Origin: Ascidia mentula
Lineage: Eukaryota; Chordata; Ascidiacea; Phlebobranchia; Ascidiidae
NCBI GenBank assembly: GCA_947561715.1
Contig: OX387204.1
Location: 13,149,001 to 13,213,000 of the forward strand
Reading direction: 5' to 3'
DNA length: 64,000 nucleotides
The translations under genes and the position numbers were made by a program. Below are positions 51,112 to 64,000 of the stretch, one piece after another. A model generated the notes under the pieces. That model made no database searches, had not been told where the DNA came from, and saw only the letters and a list, made by a program, of their open reading frames with translations. Each line of letters begins with the position of its first letter. The first letter of the stretch is position 1.

Positions 51112-53414
51112 AATAGCCTTTACCTAGCAACATCGTCATTGCCGTGATTCTATGTAAACCTCTTTTACATGAACTCTCTATGCAAGATAATATAAATGCA
51201 AAGGTTACCGGTTCCTAGACTACCCTGCAAAAATATTTTCGGTGTCTCATGACATTCATAAAACCTTCTTGAACTTTAAATGTTGTGGACCACTATTTGT
51301 GTCCGAAAACTAATCCTTGAGTCGTCAACAAAACAGCTTTCTAAAATGCGCTTGAGGACACATTCTCCTCTGTAATTCTTTTAAATTGATGGTAAAGGTC
51401 ATTGTAGCACACGTCTTAAAATTGGGGCCAGAGAATACAAACTGTATACAGTGCTTGCAAGCACAGTGCAATTTTGTGACTTATTATAATCGATTTCTAT
51501 ATTGACAACGAATCGCTATATTTTCCACAATGTTCGTAGTTGCTGTCAAATATTTCTCAACAATTTTAACTTCCGCATTTGCAGGTGATTTACGACATCT
51601 TGTCCTTCCTTAAAACCAAAATTTCTCCTCAAGCTAATATTGTATGCATTTTCCTCAGTTTCACGATCCTTTCAGATGCGGATATAACGCGCAAAGAAAA
51701 AGAGCCGGGTCTGCTTGCTTGGCCTGTTTCCTTAACCGTGACCCGAGGCTAAACTGTAAACTGTAATCTAAACTTGAAATCGAACCATCGGAAAATTTTT
51801 CTTTTTTCCGTGGAATTCGCTGGTCTGTGAGTGCATAAATTTTTCGTTGCAACCAAATGCCCACGTAACGGGTTTTGATAAGCGATCTGTACCTCTTGAT
51901 TTGTACAAACCTCAGGCCTGTGTTGCAATAAAAAATATTAGCACAAAGAAAACAATAATCAAGTGACAAAAAAATCACAGTTTTGCAAGCAGTGGTTTCT
52001 TTGGCTTTTCATGCAAAAATATAACAACGCAAGGATTTGCAAAAAACATTTGAAGAAATAATACTTCATAAAAGAGTATTTACTCAATGTTGACAATATG
52101 CAAAAAACATTAGTTTTGGCACTGAAGCTAACATGAAACAGTATGTTTACATAAAGAATACATATTCGCTAAATCCGGTAATGCAAGAAATCTTGCTTGC
52201 CCAAGGCAAACGCAAGTGGTTTTGCTTGCGTCACTTAATATGCGGTGAACAAAGCAAGCGCCATACAAAGGCCGAAACGCCAGTCTTCCGCATTAGATTA
52301 GCGACATGCAAACACCATTACGACCATCCGCATTCTCCAAACACATAGAATTTTTTCTATTAAAACGCTTTGATTTATTGCCCATTCACTTGTAACAGAA
52401 CGATATCGGCAACTGACGTTGTTTTGCGTGAATTTATCTCATTGTTTTGCCGTAAACCTACACCGAGAATACATCTGAGTTGACTCGACGTCGCGAAATG
52501 TTCGTTGCTGTTTGGCGTGGGTAAATATTAGCGCTGTAACATTCCATTAATCTTGATACCTACACCACCCGTGTGGCGAAGACATTTCTGTTTCTTGGGT
52601 TGATGTTTATCTGTGATTGGGAAACGAAACTTGCCGTGTTTCTACCTACAGTGCGTACTGCCTTGCTGAAGTTAGGTGCAATGTCAAGTTTATTCGTAAT
52701 TTCGTCGAGATAGTTTATGTGATCTACAGTGCCATACCCAGCCAAAGGAATTCAAAACCGTAACGCGAGTTAAGAACCGTTGAGATTTGTAGCTGTCCGT
52801 AATCACAAAAGAAGTTTGAAAGTCCTTGAAACTTTACGACCGTGGACATACAGGGTTTCTTGTCATTATAAGATTGTTTTCGGGAACTTTCCGTTAATCT
52901 TCGCAAGCAAACTTTTACGACAGATACCAAAGCAGTTTGCGATATTTCCCTGCTATAAAGGAGGTCATTTAGTAGGACCAGTAATGACAGACAGATACGC
53001 CAGATTTCCATCAATACCGGAGCGAAGATCACCTAATGTTCAAAATATTATTACGATCACAGATATTACTTCATTTGCATTCTTCACAGTTGGAAAAGTC
53101 ACTTTTTTGTTCGTTTCTGATAGCAAAGTGGTGTTTATAAAGAATTGGGCAGTCTGAAAAATACCTCTCTCTGTATTGAAAAGCAATTGTTGAGGGACAA
53201 TAGAGGTCTTCGAGTATTGTCGGTCTTAATGGCGCTTATGTATTGTACAGTTACCTGGGGTGTTTATAAGTGTATAACTTTTTATATGCTGTGCCTGATT
53301 ATACAAGCAACATACCGTTGATTTGCTTACAGCAACCCCGTTGTGTGTAAAGATAGAATGTCTGTGTTGGAACGTTTTTGAGTTCATGTGCTGTTGATTG
53401 TAGATCTAACAAAA
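51112..53414. other. Divergent intergenic region
   Basis: These 2.3 kb lie between the start of the minus-strand esterase-like gene and the start of the plus-strand MGCSAS gene, so promoters of both should be inside. Open frames at 52724-53032 (-) and 52780-53157 (+) overlap on opposite strands and show no motif. I see no other feature. Confidence 0.6.
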
Positions 53415-56355
53415 ATGGGTTGTTCGGCATCCACAACAAAAGGGTTGGATCCGGGGCCTTTAAAAGGAAGGCCGCCTTTAAAGACGAATGAAAATGGATC
53501 AAAAGGTTGGTTAATTGTACATTTTAATAAAATGCTTAGTCTGTCGCTGTGTCATATTCACCCACACAATGGGGGTATAGATAGTAAACTGTGAGAGAGT
53601 GATTTAGGTGTAGATAGACAGATTGTTAAAATGTCAACTTCTTTAGATGTAGTCAAACCAGTTTAAAAAGTTATTCGACTGATTTTTTTCTTCCACTGCG
53701 ATTTACGGAGAGACGCAAACGCTTGGGCAATTGGTTTTGTTAAGGGTTTAGAAACAAGTCCCAATAGACTTCCTTTGGCCTCACTAACCACACGTCTGCT
53801 TTGCGGGTTGACGACAAGAGCTATTTGGTAGAGGCCACTCAAGCCTACTTTCTTACTTACCAAGCACAATAAACACACTTAAGAATTGTTTTGTCGCTCT
53901 GCATATAGATATAAGGTGATAGCCGCTTTGGGGGCAAAACACGGTGACAGTTGGCTGAGTTTCTACGGTAACAGCGCTACTATTTACTTGGGCTGTAATG
54001 CGCTCGTCAATTTGATGACGCACGCGCACGACGGTGCTTGCAGTTGCTGGCAGGTTTTGAAGGGTAGCCTATATTATTGAAATAACTATGTGAAGTAACT
54101 TTTCGATCAGGTTTAAATTTGCCGTGGACGCTGAAGCTGTTTTAATTAAGTTACATCCACGTTGTCATATACTGAAACTAGTTCATGAGTTTCGTGTTTT
54201 CTGTGGCTATTTTCTAGAAATAAATTTTTCATGACTCGGTACACATACACAATAGTCTAAGACAGGTTTTTAAACTTTGCAAGCAAATTCGGGTTTCCAG
54301 TCAATGGGATCAAAACATGTTATTTCCTGATCATTCGTTGCTCTAAAGCTGAAAGAATTACTGGTTGGTGAAGCAAATTATACCTACCGTATGCCTTATC
54401 AACCAGCAGACAGACATTAGGACGTGACTGTCGCATCCCATGCTAGTTCCCATAAATTAATGCCACCACAATGTGGATCGAGTAGCTTGGCCCAAATCGC
54501 AGTGTTATTTTAGCAGGATCGTTACAGAAGGTTTCCATTAGCATTTAGAACACGAACACCAAATGTTTGTGTTTCGATTTTGATCTGTGGCGGTGGCAAA
54601 AACATACGCAAATGCTGAACAGCATCTCGTCTAATGCGAAAAACATGAAGAATTATCTCAATTGAATCGTTACGGTTGCAAGACATAAAAAGGGAACCGC
54701 CGATGACTTGGGTTTAATAATAAGCAACAAGAGCAGTCCCGTCTCCAAGGCATTGCGGCCATCGTCTGAACTTTGGTCGCCGACGAAAGACAATTGCCTA
54801 AACATGTGGTAGATGATTAACAAAGCAACAGAGCTGCTATATATTAGAAAGCAATAACCACTTATACAGGGTATCAGCAAAAGCGGTGTCGTTACGCATG
54901 ATTATTTTTACGACATTACGTTTGTGTTGGCCAGAGAAATAATAGCGGAAGTGTAAGTTTATCAGGGTGACTATGTAGTTTCTACAATGAGATTTATGTG
55001 GACACCGGGCAGCTTCATTTAAAGTAATTAAAGTCCTTGCAAAATTGGTTGGAATGCTCACCCTAAAAAATTAGTATCATACAACCGGCGTGATGTGGGG
55101 ACAGACTTATGTTTTCTGTATGAAAGGGTGCAGACTTTAAGGATGGTCTCGTAAAACGTGATCTAACGTTCTAGACATGAGGCAGGTACGGTCTGTCTCT
55201 GTATCAACAAGGATTGTTTTCATCGAACGTTCGATCACTCTAGCAGCCAGTCCGAAACACTTGTTGCTTTTTGCCTGGTCTCTCTTTGCCTGATGATCCC
55301 GCCGACTTTGTTTGCATTGAAGGGAATGGGCGACAATGCTCACAGGCCTGTGTATTTTGTGTTTTTTTCCGGTTGCGTGCGCACTTATTTTTTCTTAAGC
55401 TTCAGTACTGGGGTCCGATCACAAGCAAAGCCACCTGATAGGCCTTTCAGCAAGAGGCAGTTAAATAGGACCTATCACAGTTTAATTAAAGTCGTGCGAT
55501 TTCGCGAAGGCCATTACGGAGCAGCATGCGAAAGTTGCCTCTTCAGGGAAGGTTATTCATTAGCAGAATATTAAATTTTAACAGCCTGGTGAGGTCGGGA
55601 TTGACGTAATACAAAGGGCTTGCTTTTACCCGCTTTTTTTGATAAATAAAAAAAAATTATTTTTTTGTCAATTAAACGCAAAGCATGCACCAGCACCAGC
55701 ACCAGCACCGTCAATTTACAAAATGTTCACAAAACACTAGTATGGTTCTCCACCAAAAAAACATTACATTTATTTCTGTTCATTCGCAGATAAGTGTGAC
55801 GATATTTCTGAACACACAACTCCCACAATTAACGACCAAAGCGACGGAAATTTATCTACAGCCGACTTGGGCAAGTTCACTTCGGAACGTAAAGAAAGCA
55901 GCCTTCCGGAAGTCGATAAAGATCTAAAAATGGATCAACAGAAAGCGGCGGAGAGAGACGTCGAGATTCGGGTGGAGGGCCGTCCTGAAGAGCAGGATGA
56001 AATTGAGGATACTGACTCGTTTGATGTGGGAAAGGATCCACTTTCAAGAGAGAAGATGTCCTCCATCAAAGTGAACAGTGCTATGAAAGAAACAATGGAG
56101 TTTATTTATCAAAACAGCTCCTCATCATCTCCATCACACCTCGGAGGAGGTTTTCCGAAGTTTTACACCAACTCTCCGCGTCACACCAACAGAAGACCCT
56201 CCGGAGTCCCTCCACCTCCAAGAGCGTTCAAGGAATCGGACGTTCTAGCTAAATTTGGTGACATCAAGGATCAAAGAAAGCCTTCAGTGACAGCAGAGGA
56301 GGAGGAACCGTCGGAGGAGGAACAGGAGGGTGTAAATCTAAGAGGAGCAAGTTAA
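53415..56355 (+). CDS. Small acidic protein with N-myristoylation-type start, unknown function
   Basis: Two exons (53415-53505, 55790-56355) join in phase to 218 residues. The start MGCSAST has Gly2, Cys3 and Ser6, as in proteins that are N-myristoylated and palmitoylated, so membrane anchoring is likely. The middle is rich in Asp/Glu/Lys (KDLKMDQQKAAERDVEIR, EEQDEIEDTDSFD). A Ser run (NSSSSSPSHLGGGFPKFY), a Pro-rich stretch (PSGVPPPPRAF) and a Glu-rich end (AEEEEPSEEEQEG) follow. There is no enzyme fold or membrane helix; it looks mostly disordered. I do not recognise the family. The first exon is short, but its start context, donor (AAAAG/GTTGGT) and matching phase support it. Otherwise the second-exon frame would start at 55867 or later. 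Confidence 0.68.
53506..55789 (+). other. Intron of the MGCSAS gene
   Basis: The intron is 2.3 kb long. It has an acceptor CATTCGCAG and, near its 3' end, a CACCAG hexamer repeat (55687-55709). Open frames inside it show no family motif. Confidence 0.55.
55687..55709 (+). repeat. CACCAG hexamer repeat, about 3.5 copies
   Basis: A short perfect run of CACCAG units lies about 80 bp before the second exon of the MGCSAS gene. Confidence 0.85.
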
Positions 56356-59100
56356 CTGAGAAAAGATGTTCAATTACCCAGCAGTGTGTGTTTTATTTTA
56401 TTTTTCGTTGCTTATATAATTTCTTCCGCTGCGCTTCATTGTTCATCAGCGCGTTTCTAAGCAATATCCGCATTTTGTAATTGTGCATCCGTCGGTCTGC
56501 GTACATCTATACATGTGTGATTGCATTGAAATGTGCGCCGACCCTCAGTGTTAGATAACTTTTTATAACTGTCGGTGTGCAATTTGACGCCCTGTGGTGG
56601 AAAATGACATGCTTTGTATTGTGCTGAAGAATCGCTTTAAGGAGTCTCCAGTCATAGATTTGCTGTTTTTATGCCGCAGTTGTTTTCAAGTTGCCCTGTT
56701 GATTGTAATGTCAGTAGACTTGTCTTTTTACGAGTTTCCTGCATGTTTACGTATCTTTCGCATTACAGTTTGAGATATATTTCGTGTTTACTGCGTGTTG
56801 TTGTTGACAGAACTGATTGGTGTATTTCATTCTTCTATGTATATTCTTCACTTTTTAACGTGCCGACATTAAATACAGTACACTCCTACCACTGGAAAAC
56901 TGCCAAGCGGGCCGGAAAAAATATTGTTTGAGGAACACGGACAGCAAGCCATAAACCACATACGTGACGTCAATACCAGCTTAAGAGGGGTCTTGACAAT
57001 ATATATAAGGAGCCATAAACCATTAGTTAATAGTTAACTTATGTCAAGTAAACGAGAGCAGGTATACACTGACAATCGCTGGGGCCGGCGTGAGTACAAA
57101 AGACAAGGAATGAATCCTCTATCCCTCGTAAAGCAATATTTATAAAGTTTTGCTTTCCGGTTGTTATTTCCTGAAAAAGCTAACCTTTGTACACCGTGGG
57201 TATACGTGGTTTAAGTTGACTTAGGTCGGTGTGACTTCAAGTAATCCCAGAGGTTTTACCGCCATACGTAATCTTTAAATGGCGCGGGTGAAAAATTTAC
57301 TTGATCACGTAATCTAAAATCGGGCAGGGAATTATAAACCTACACAAATTGCGCAATCAAGGCATCGATCGCAATAAGATGTGTAGTTAAATGATCAAAC
57401 TGATAATCATTTTGACTTTATCCTTTTTCCCCCCGACTTAAACATAGATCTACAGCAGACATGAATAAACCACGGCCGCTGGACAAATGTGACCCGTTAG
57501 ATCTTTCAATCTGATCGCTAGGGTTTGGTATAAATGAGTGTCGTGAAAGAAAACTGTTCTCTGTTTGTACAGTGCATTTTGCCTATCCCTGATTGAAATG
57601 CACCGCATACATTTAATTTACGTTTTGTATAGTTTCGACTATTTTTTATGTTTTGTGATGGTCACAGGAAAGAACCGAATTTGATTTCTTCGCAGAATTT
57701 TATTTGCAATGACAGCCCAGGTAAGTTGGAAGAAAAAATGCCAATTGTCGTAAATTACCCCGTAGAGTTCGATTGACGGCCCAACAACAACAAACGCGAC
57801 AGTTTAAAATGCCTGAAGCGACGGTTCGGATGACAGCGAAATCGTTTTTCTTTGAGGAAAAAACTTTTCGCAAGCGTTGTACGGCATGATGCTTTCTATC
57901 ACACGGACATTTCAAAGAAATAAGTAAAAAAGACATTCGCCAAGACCGATTACCAGCGCGTTGGCCTTGACACTTCCATTGAAATGTGGGGCAGTTTTGA
58001 AGCATAACAAACAGTAGTACCATAGGTGGTGGTACAAACTTAAAACAGTAAAAAAGGGCGGGACAGACTTTATTAAAAACGGGAGTCTGACCACATTATG
58101 ATAAACGCAACGTAAGAAGGGATTTACACTAAACACACTTTGTATTCCAAATCCTTTTTAACACGATGATGAGTACAAATTGTATAAAGATATCTAATCG
58201 TCATATTTAGAGTTTTTGAGTCACAACAACCATTGTAACGAAATACTGCCAACTTCTGACGTAAAAAATACACAAATACCTGAATATTATGCAGTACATA
58301 AGGCTGCACACAAAACAAGAAACTTAAAACCGCAACCCATTGGGTTTGTTGCTGCCAAACGGCGCTAGAGATTTAGGTCTGTTGCGACACCAACAGAAAA
58401 ACGAGGTCACGCTTTACTGATTCGAGCGCGTGGTGAAGAGGTACTTTCGTCAAAGTAAATAAGAACGCCTCGAGGCAGTTAATAATTATCCAGCTTTCCT
58501 ATTCAGACCATCATGGGCGCTTGTAAATGGATGTAAATGTTCAAAGTTAATAATGTGCCAGCGCAACAGCAGTAATACTTTCACTCCAGGAGAACAGAGA
58601 AGTCAGACATTTTTGTTTTGTTGCAGAGACGTTAACCATGTGGTTTATTAGGTAGCTTTGGACTACTTGTAACGGGTCAGTTGAAACGTTGTGTTGTGGA
58701 GTTAGAGACAGGCGAGTTTGCGTTCTTTCTGACTGTTATGCTTTTCAAAAGTTGGATGGGTGTTTTTAGTATCATGATTTTGAACGTCGCGGAAAAGGAA
58801 AGGCATGATAGCAAAAACCTGCAGCAACATGTCAAGATCAATTTCTGGTGAAGCTGTTTTGTTGTTTTGCGCAAGGATACCGGTCGTAAAGTTAGCTGCT
58901 TGCGAAAGCATCGTTAGATACATAACACTGTGAACGTTGTCTCTTTGTGCTTATTATTTACCTTATCTCATTGTCGTGGAGCAAAGGGAATACAGTTGTG
59001 CCAGTTGTCATAGCCAGGCGTCTTCGATTGACGTTTAATGGAGTGTGGCAAGCCGTCCCAGTTTTAACGCTCTATTTCTTCTTCGCAGTGTTTTTTTTAG
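56356..59100. other. Region between the MGCSAS gene and the first PLP/M6 exon seen
   Basis: The left part is the 3' untranslated region of the MGCSAS gene; a variant poly(A) signal ATTAAA lies at 56868-56873. A first coding exon of the PLP/M6 gene (which in relatives carries a Cys-rich N-terminus) is expected somewhere here, but I could not find it. Minus-strand frames 57700-58318 and 58677-58923 overlap each other and have no motif. Confidence 0.5.
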
Positions 59101-62100
59101 GAAATACCTAGCAACATGCAGTGTAGTCTAACGACCATTACCTTGACCCTTCTGCATTTAGCGGGTACTGGGATGTATGTTGGTGCTGGGTGGATGGCCC
59201 TCGATGGAACCCTCTTGCTACTGGATAATTACGGACCTGTCAAAGGTAAACATAACTGCGGCCATTGTTCTACGTTCCAACAAGTCGGCTTGTGTATTTA
59301 TTTTATGTTTACTTCAGAATATTGCCTGGTGAATGTAGCTGCCAATATCAGTGCATCAGGACACCTACTTAACCTTTCAATTAATCAATTTAGCTTTAAA
59401 ACTGTTTTACTCATTTTTTGTTTTATTTGCCATGTTTTCGGAAAGCACTCTTTGTTTCATCACAAGAGTTTCTTAAGAAAACAGTTGCCCCAAGGTTTTT
59501 TTCTGTTTGTGTTCATTATACTTGTAAGTCTTGTAGTTGGGTGGGATTTTTCTATTGAGCATATTACCTCATTGATCGAACCTTCAAGTATTTGTAACGT
59601 ACCCCTAACTGGAACGGGTTTCCCAATCAATATCAGTCAAGTAACCGCTCGACTGCACTTTATAATCTGTGAGCAGTCCGCCCTTAATTTCCCAACGCCG
59701 TGATTAACTCGCGACTTTTATCCGGAAAACAGCACTCGCGTAATGGTTTCGTATTATTATACTAAAACGTCACCAAATGCTGTTTGCCCTGCTGTAAACT
59801 CGATTGAACCTATTTCCTATATGCATTGAATGGGAAGTTGTACTATTGTATTCTGATCCGGACGAGGTTCATTTACGCGCATACCGAAGTTACTGAACGC
59901 GGGTTAAACAAGTAGTCTGTGACTAGTTAGTATAAAACAGCACAGCAACATCAAGAGCCTCTGTCAATACACTATAAAAAGACCATCCTGCAACGAACAG
60001 AGAGATACTGTAAGACACAGTTGTAACGTATGTACGTTCGTCGTTTTTGGTCAAGTATGTCTTCCCTTGCTTTCTAGTGTCTTGTGGCCGCCAACACTTA
60101 ACATTAAGCAACGCTCATGAAATATTCAGGTTGGGTTTGGGACGGAATATACCTGCAGGTCGCAAATATCACTACTACCTAGCTTTATCGACATTATGCC
60201 TATTTTCAGCTTCTTGTACTTTTTAGGTTCTGGAAATCCAGCGTTGGACGACCCACCTTTGTATCACATTAATCCTACGAACCAGCAGTGGGAACTGGTC
60301 AACATTAAAAACAGAGGAAACCTCGTACCTCAAGTGTAAGTTCAGAATATCAATAATTTACTGTCGTGGGGCCTTATGTAATTATTCTTGCCTTTCCGCT
60401 AGTATTTAGCATCTTAAGTGCAATCTTTTGTAATGTCGCATTTTTTGAACAGACCTTGTGATATGCTGCAACGATGCAGTTTGTCTAAACGTTAAAATAA
60501 AGGCACAAATCAATACCATCACCTAATTCGTTTTGCACAAGCCGATATTCTCGTGGATTACAACCCATGGCACAAACGTATTGTAAGATATTGGCCATAT
60601 TAATGTAACGCTTGAAAAAACGTATTTTGCAATCTATCTTACATCACATCGGCTGGTTACAAGGTCTCCCACCATTTGCCACTCTCGCACAATTGTTCTT
60701 TTGTTGACTTAGAAAAATTACACCTGTATTCTTGTTTGCGATTGTTGCTGTTGGGGAAGAGATGACGTAACAATGGGTACGGATAATAGAACAATGAAAA
60801 CGATTGGAGGCGAATTACAAAATTCTAATTGTATAATTGATACCCCCTTGCCGATTCTTTTTCAAAGACTTGGTCATTTTTTTTCTTGCCTCATCGACTC
60901 ATCATATCCTAGCAACAGGTCCAAAATGGCACCTTTTTGGTGCCTTTCGAGAACTGTGTACAGCGAAACTTGTTTAAACGGTAGTATCAACATACATGGG
61001 TCTTTGCTTCCAGTAGACTCTATGGTGTTCATCGGAAAACGTCCACAGATAAGCCAGAACCTTTAACAGCACTTGCCTGTGGTTTCGCCATTCGCCTGAT
61101 TCTTATCGCCGAAATAACCACACGATTTCTTTCTATTTCGTTATCGGTTTAAGAGCTTGTGCCGCACAACAGCATATTTTGAAACTGCTTGCTACTGCTG
61201 GGCGTTAGCATTCTGATTTATCCTGTGTCAAAGGTGCTAAAAATTTGTTAATGCGTGATCATTGGGACTGTCGTTGTGTTTCTTACAGCTCGACATGTAT
61301 TTTGTGAACACTTTCAACGTCATTTAAGTTCCATGTTGTTTTTTTGCTAATACCAAGTTACCTTAGGTTTTGAACTAAGCTGAAAACAAATGTTGAAAGG
61401 ACTAAAGACTGTTCAACGGTTAGAAATCATTCAGTTCGGATTTCTAACATGAAATCCACACATGCAAAGCGTAACTGCTTACTGTAGTATATAAAAATTG
61501 TGGCCTAACATCTCTGCAAAAAGATGGACAATTTCGACTATGTTTTTAAAGCCAGTACTATTTCAAACAAACGTGTGATCTTCATTTGTTCACGTTTGAC
61601 AAACAGGTGCCATTAGGGGTTTTGTGACAAAAACTTGAATCGGCGCTATGTGCGCACACACCTTAGTCAGGCAGTCGTGCACGAAACTTTCAAGTTCGCG
61701 AATATTTTCTTTGCCCTGCATTTAAAACCCAACACAATCAAACTTTCATGAGTTGAAAACTTTTGGCTTGGGAATTTATATCTAACGTTTACAGGGTGAA
61801 TTTTTGTTGCGAATTCGTTACAAAAAAATATCGTTTTATTCATCTTGCTTTGGGCTCACCTCAGTTTCGAGTACCTTCGATTAGACCTTCTTAAGTGAAC
61901 TGAAGTGCACTCTGTCTAGGGTGTACCCATTTAGGGTTAAGGCAATATGTTCGTTTTTCTGAAGTCAAGTTGGTCATGTCATGTTCAGTAAGGTCGTTGA
62001 TCGATAACTTTTGAGAATATCAACATCCCAGCCACCGTCAAAAATATAATTTTACGAAGACATTGCCTGCGAATTTATTCCGCCATGATGACCCAGAAAG

Positions 62101-63929
62101 CTTTCCAAAATTTACAAACAGAACTTATACGATGTATGTGATGTTAACATGGTGTTTTCTGTTTGCTAATTTACAAGATCGACTTTCCAAAGGAGAAATG
62201 CTCCCTTGGTTGTTGGTTGGTTAACCAATGCGTAGAAAAGACTGTGTCACCGTCTGCTAATTGGTTTCCCTTCACTGAGTGACGCACATACATAGGAAAC
62301 TTTAAACTTGTTGCCAGATGACTTTTTTGGTTTTGTTTAAACTTTTGTATTTTGGTTGATTTCTATAATGCGACATAACATTTATCGAATTTTGGGTAAA
62401 ATGTGTTCAGGCCACAACGACTGACAATGCATTAAAAATTAGTTCGCGCATGAATAAAAAAAAACCACAACCCTAAAATTCTGCCTTGTAACCAGGAAGA
62501 TTGATTGAACATTAACAATTAATGACGTCATTTGATAAATATCTAGGTCAAAATCATTCCGCGTGTCGTATTCAAACCAATGACAAGTCAACTTTGGTGC
62601 ACTTTCTTGATTTAAAGGTAAACGTTTCCTTTTATTTCAGATTTAAAGGAGTCCAGTACTTTCTGATAGCACTTTGTATACTGATGTTCATCAACTCAAT
62701 CGTGTTTTTGATCGACTCCGTGAGAAGCAAAAAGGCAGTTAACGACCGAAACTACAAGGGAAGGAGGACTGGATTGTCGAGCATCAGCTGCACTGGATGG
62801 GTGAGACAAATTGTTTGAGCAAATATAGATTCAGTGACGCGCTGCGATTCGCATGCGGAACTAAAAGGAATGGAGCGTGGTGGTAAAAAGATCACTTCTG
62901 GGTGGATGTAAATTGCGTATTTAACTGCGTTTTCACGTGAAACTACACCAACGCGCGTTGTTAACAAGTCAATTCTTTAAACTATCGACCAAGTTTTTGG
63001 CTTCAAAACCAACGTATGAGTAACCTCAACGAACGTGTCTGACCTTCGCAAGCAACTAACATGACTAGCCTAATTCAGCAGCCATAAGGACCAAAAAATT
63101 TGTTGATAGTCATAAATTTATTTTTCTGTTTTCTAGGAATTTTGTAACGTGATTAACCTCAATTAGTGTAGTGTTGTAGACCTTAATCATTTCTAGCGGT
63201 CGTTTCAGTTCATCGATCTACCTTTGATTATAAGCTAATTCAATAAAGGCCTCCTGTCTACAACCAAAATTTTGTCATTAGAACAACTAATTACAATTGC
63301 TACGATTTTATTGTTGAAGTCGAAGTTGAATACATGCCTGTAGCAATTTAAAAACTCATCTCCTTATTTTCAGCTGGCAGGTTACTCCATGTTCCTTGCG
63401 CTGATATGGTTCGTACTTGCCGGGTTTGGAGTAATTCCCATTCTAATGTGGAGAATAACAATGCAGAGATGTTGGGACGTAAACAGTGTCGCTTGGAGCC
63501 AAGGCACCCTTCAGCACATATGCGTTGACCTCGTTCAATACGGTAAGACAGGGTCGAACGTATTCCAGCTGTTTTCACTTGATTCATGCCTTGCCAAAGA
63601 AAAAAAAAGCAAATACCAGCAAAGAATGTTTGGTCGATGTGTGGCACTTAGTAAACTTTATTGCAAAATAATAGTCTTTTTTTTGAAAAATATCATCTTA
63701 CCCTCCAGAAAACACTGTCAATAATTTATTACGTTGGATGCAAAATGACACATATTTTTTGACACGAATCGCTGTCAATAATTTATGAAATATATTTCTT
63801 TTCAGGTATGGTTTTCTTCCGTGAAATGCCAATGAACAACGGTTACGGCCTGATCTGTGGGCCAGGCGGGAATTATTATCCCCCAAGAGGCGACTTGGTG
63901 GCATTATGCAACAGCGTCAGTACCACTGT
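59101..63929 (+). CDS. Proteolipid protein / glycoprotein M6 family (PLP/M6), incomplete at both ends
   Basis: Five exons join in phase: 59101-59245, 60227-60335, 62641-62800, 63374-63542 and 63806-63929. The first begins EIPSN, matching the RIPYA-type segment before membrane helix 1 of M6 proteins. Helices are LTLLHLAGTGMYVGAGWM, YFLIALCILMFINSIVFLI and YSMFLALIWFVLAGFGVIPI, matching helices 1-3. The large extracellular loop has four Cys (MQRCWD, LQHICVDLVQYG, GLICGPGG, ALCNSV) at the places where PLP has its two disulfides. The intron after VQYG appears to fall where the DARMYG segment of PLP ends, as far as I recall. The family are four-helix membrane proteins of neurons and glia. An N-terminal exon is missing or unseen, and helix 4 is beyond the right edge. 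The last exon probably ends at the donor GTGTAAAC; the alternative is a stop at 63931-63933. ATG 59116 could be a start if no upstream exon exists. Confidence 0.76.
60336..62640 (+). other. Intron of the PLP/M6 gene
   Basis: This 2.3-kb intron follows donor AGT/GTAAGT and ends in TTTATTTCAG. The other introns of this gene are 59246-60226, 62801-63373 and 63543-63805. The open frame 60773-61066 inside this one has no motif. I see nothing else. Confidence 0.6.
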
Positions 63930-64000
63930 GTAAACGTTAACTAAAATGCACCTAATATGTTTTCGAACTGAATTCGCTTGATTTGACACTCTTTAAGGAG

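Noticed and set aside
52724..53157. Overlapping frames on both strands (102 and 125 residues)
   Set aside because: Mutual antisense overlap without any motif; probably chance.
59116..59703. 195-residue continuous frame read as one membrane protein
   Set aside because: Only the first part belongs to the PLP/M6 exon; a good donor at 59246 and phase-matched downstream exons show that the rest is intron.

Overview
The window is eukaryotic nuclear DNA. Its genes are split by GT-AG introns of about 80 bp to 3 kb, and the products are animal-specific: a class-6-type semaphorin, an A1CF/RBM46/RBM47-type RNA-binding protein, a LIM-domain-binding protein, a plasma-membrane syntaxin, a POLR1D-isoform-2-like protein and a PLP/M6 tetraspan protein. 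This set, the AT-rich compact layout and a ficolin-like (collagen plus fibrinogen domain) pseudogene point to an invertebrate chordate. A tunicate of the Ciona type is my best guess, but this is inference from gene content, not a database match.

Layout, left to right. 5-6021 (+): the 3' part of a semaphorin gene; ten exons join in phase and give 997 residues, with the first exons off the left edge. 6345-8515 (-): a decayed ficolin-like pseudogene with collagen and fibrinogen-C exons in the right order but carrying stops and frameshifts; a possible extra collagen exon lies near 9.25 kb. About 8.5-18.2 kb: no gene that I can support. 18204-24733 (+): A1CF/RBM46/RBM47-type gene in five exons, with a 57-bp direct repeat in the introns on both sides of exon 4. 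26.3-26.4 kb: a tRNA-like relic. 27960-29155 (+): LDB/CLIM cofactor with its whole recognisable coding region in one exon.

30994-36657: a 5.66-kb foldback-type transposon. It has long inverted arms, each with a unique outer part and an inner array of a 205-bp satellite (about 3 units on the left, 16 on the right), and perfect 8-bp target duplications. No transposase is visible. Its right end lies 100 bp upstream of the POLR1D-like start codon. 36758-37491 (+): POLR1D-isoform-2-like gene. 37641-37839: a hAT-type MITE with 8-bp target duplications. 39186-42362 (+): syntaxin in seven coding exons, convergent with 43072-44637 (-), a one-exon coiled-coil protein of unknown function. 44.6-49.3 kb: mostly empty, with a hAT-like fragment. 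49353-51111 (-): a type II membrane PC-esterase/NXPE-like protein in three exons. 53415-56355 (+): a small acidic protein with an N-myristoylation-type start, in two exons. 59101-63929 (+): a PLP/M6 proteolipid gene that runs off the right edge.

The genes do not form an operon or a shared pathway. The most unusual structure is the foldback element. The pseudogene, the repeat pair around exon 4, the stand-alone POLR1D-isoform-2 gene and the tunicate-like PLP/M6 gene are the next most worth checking.
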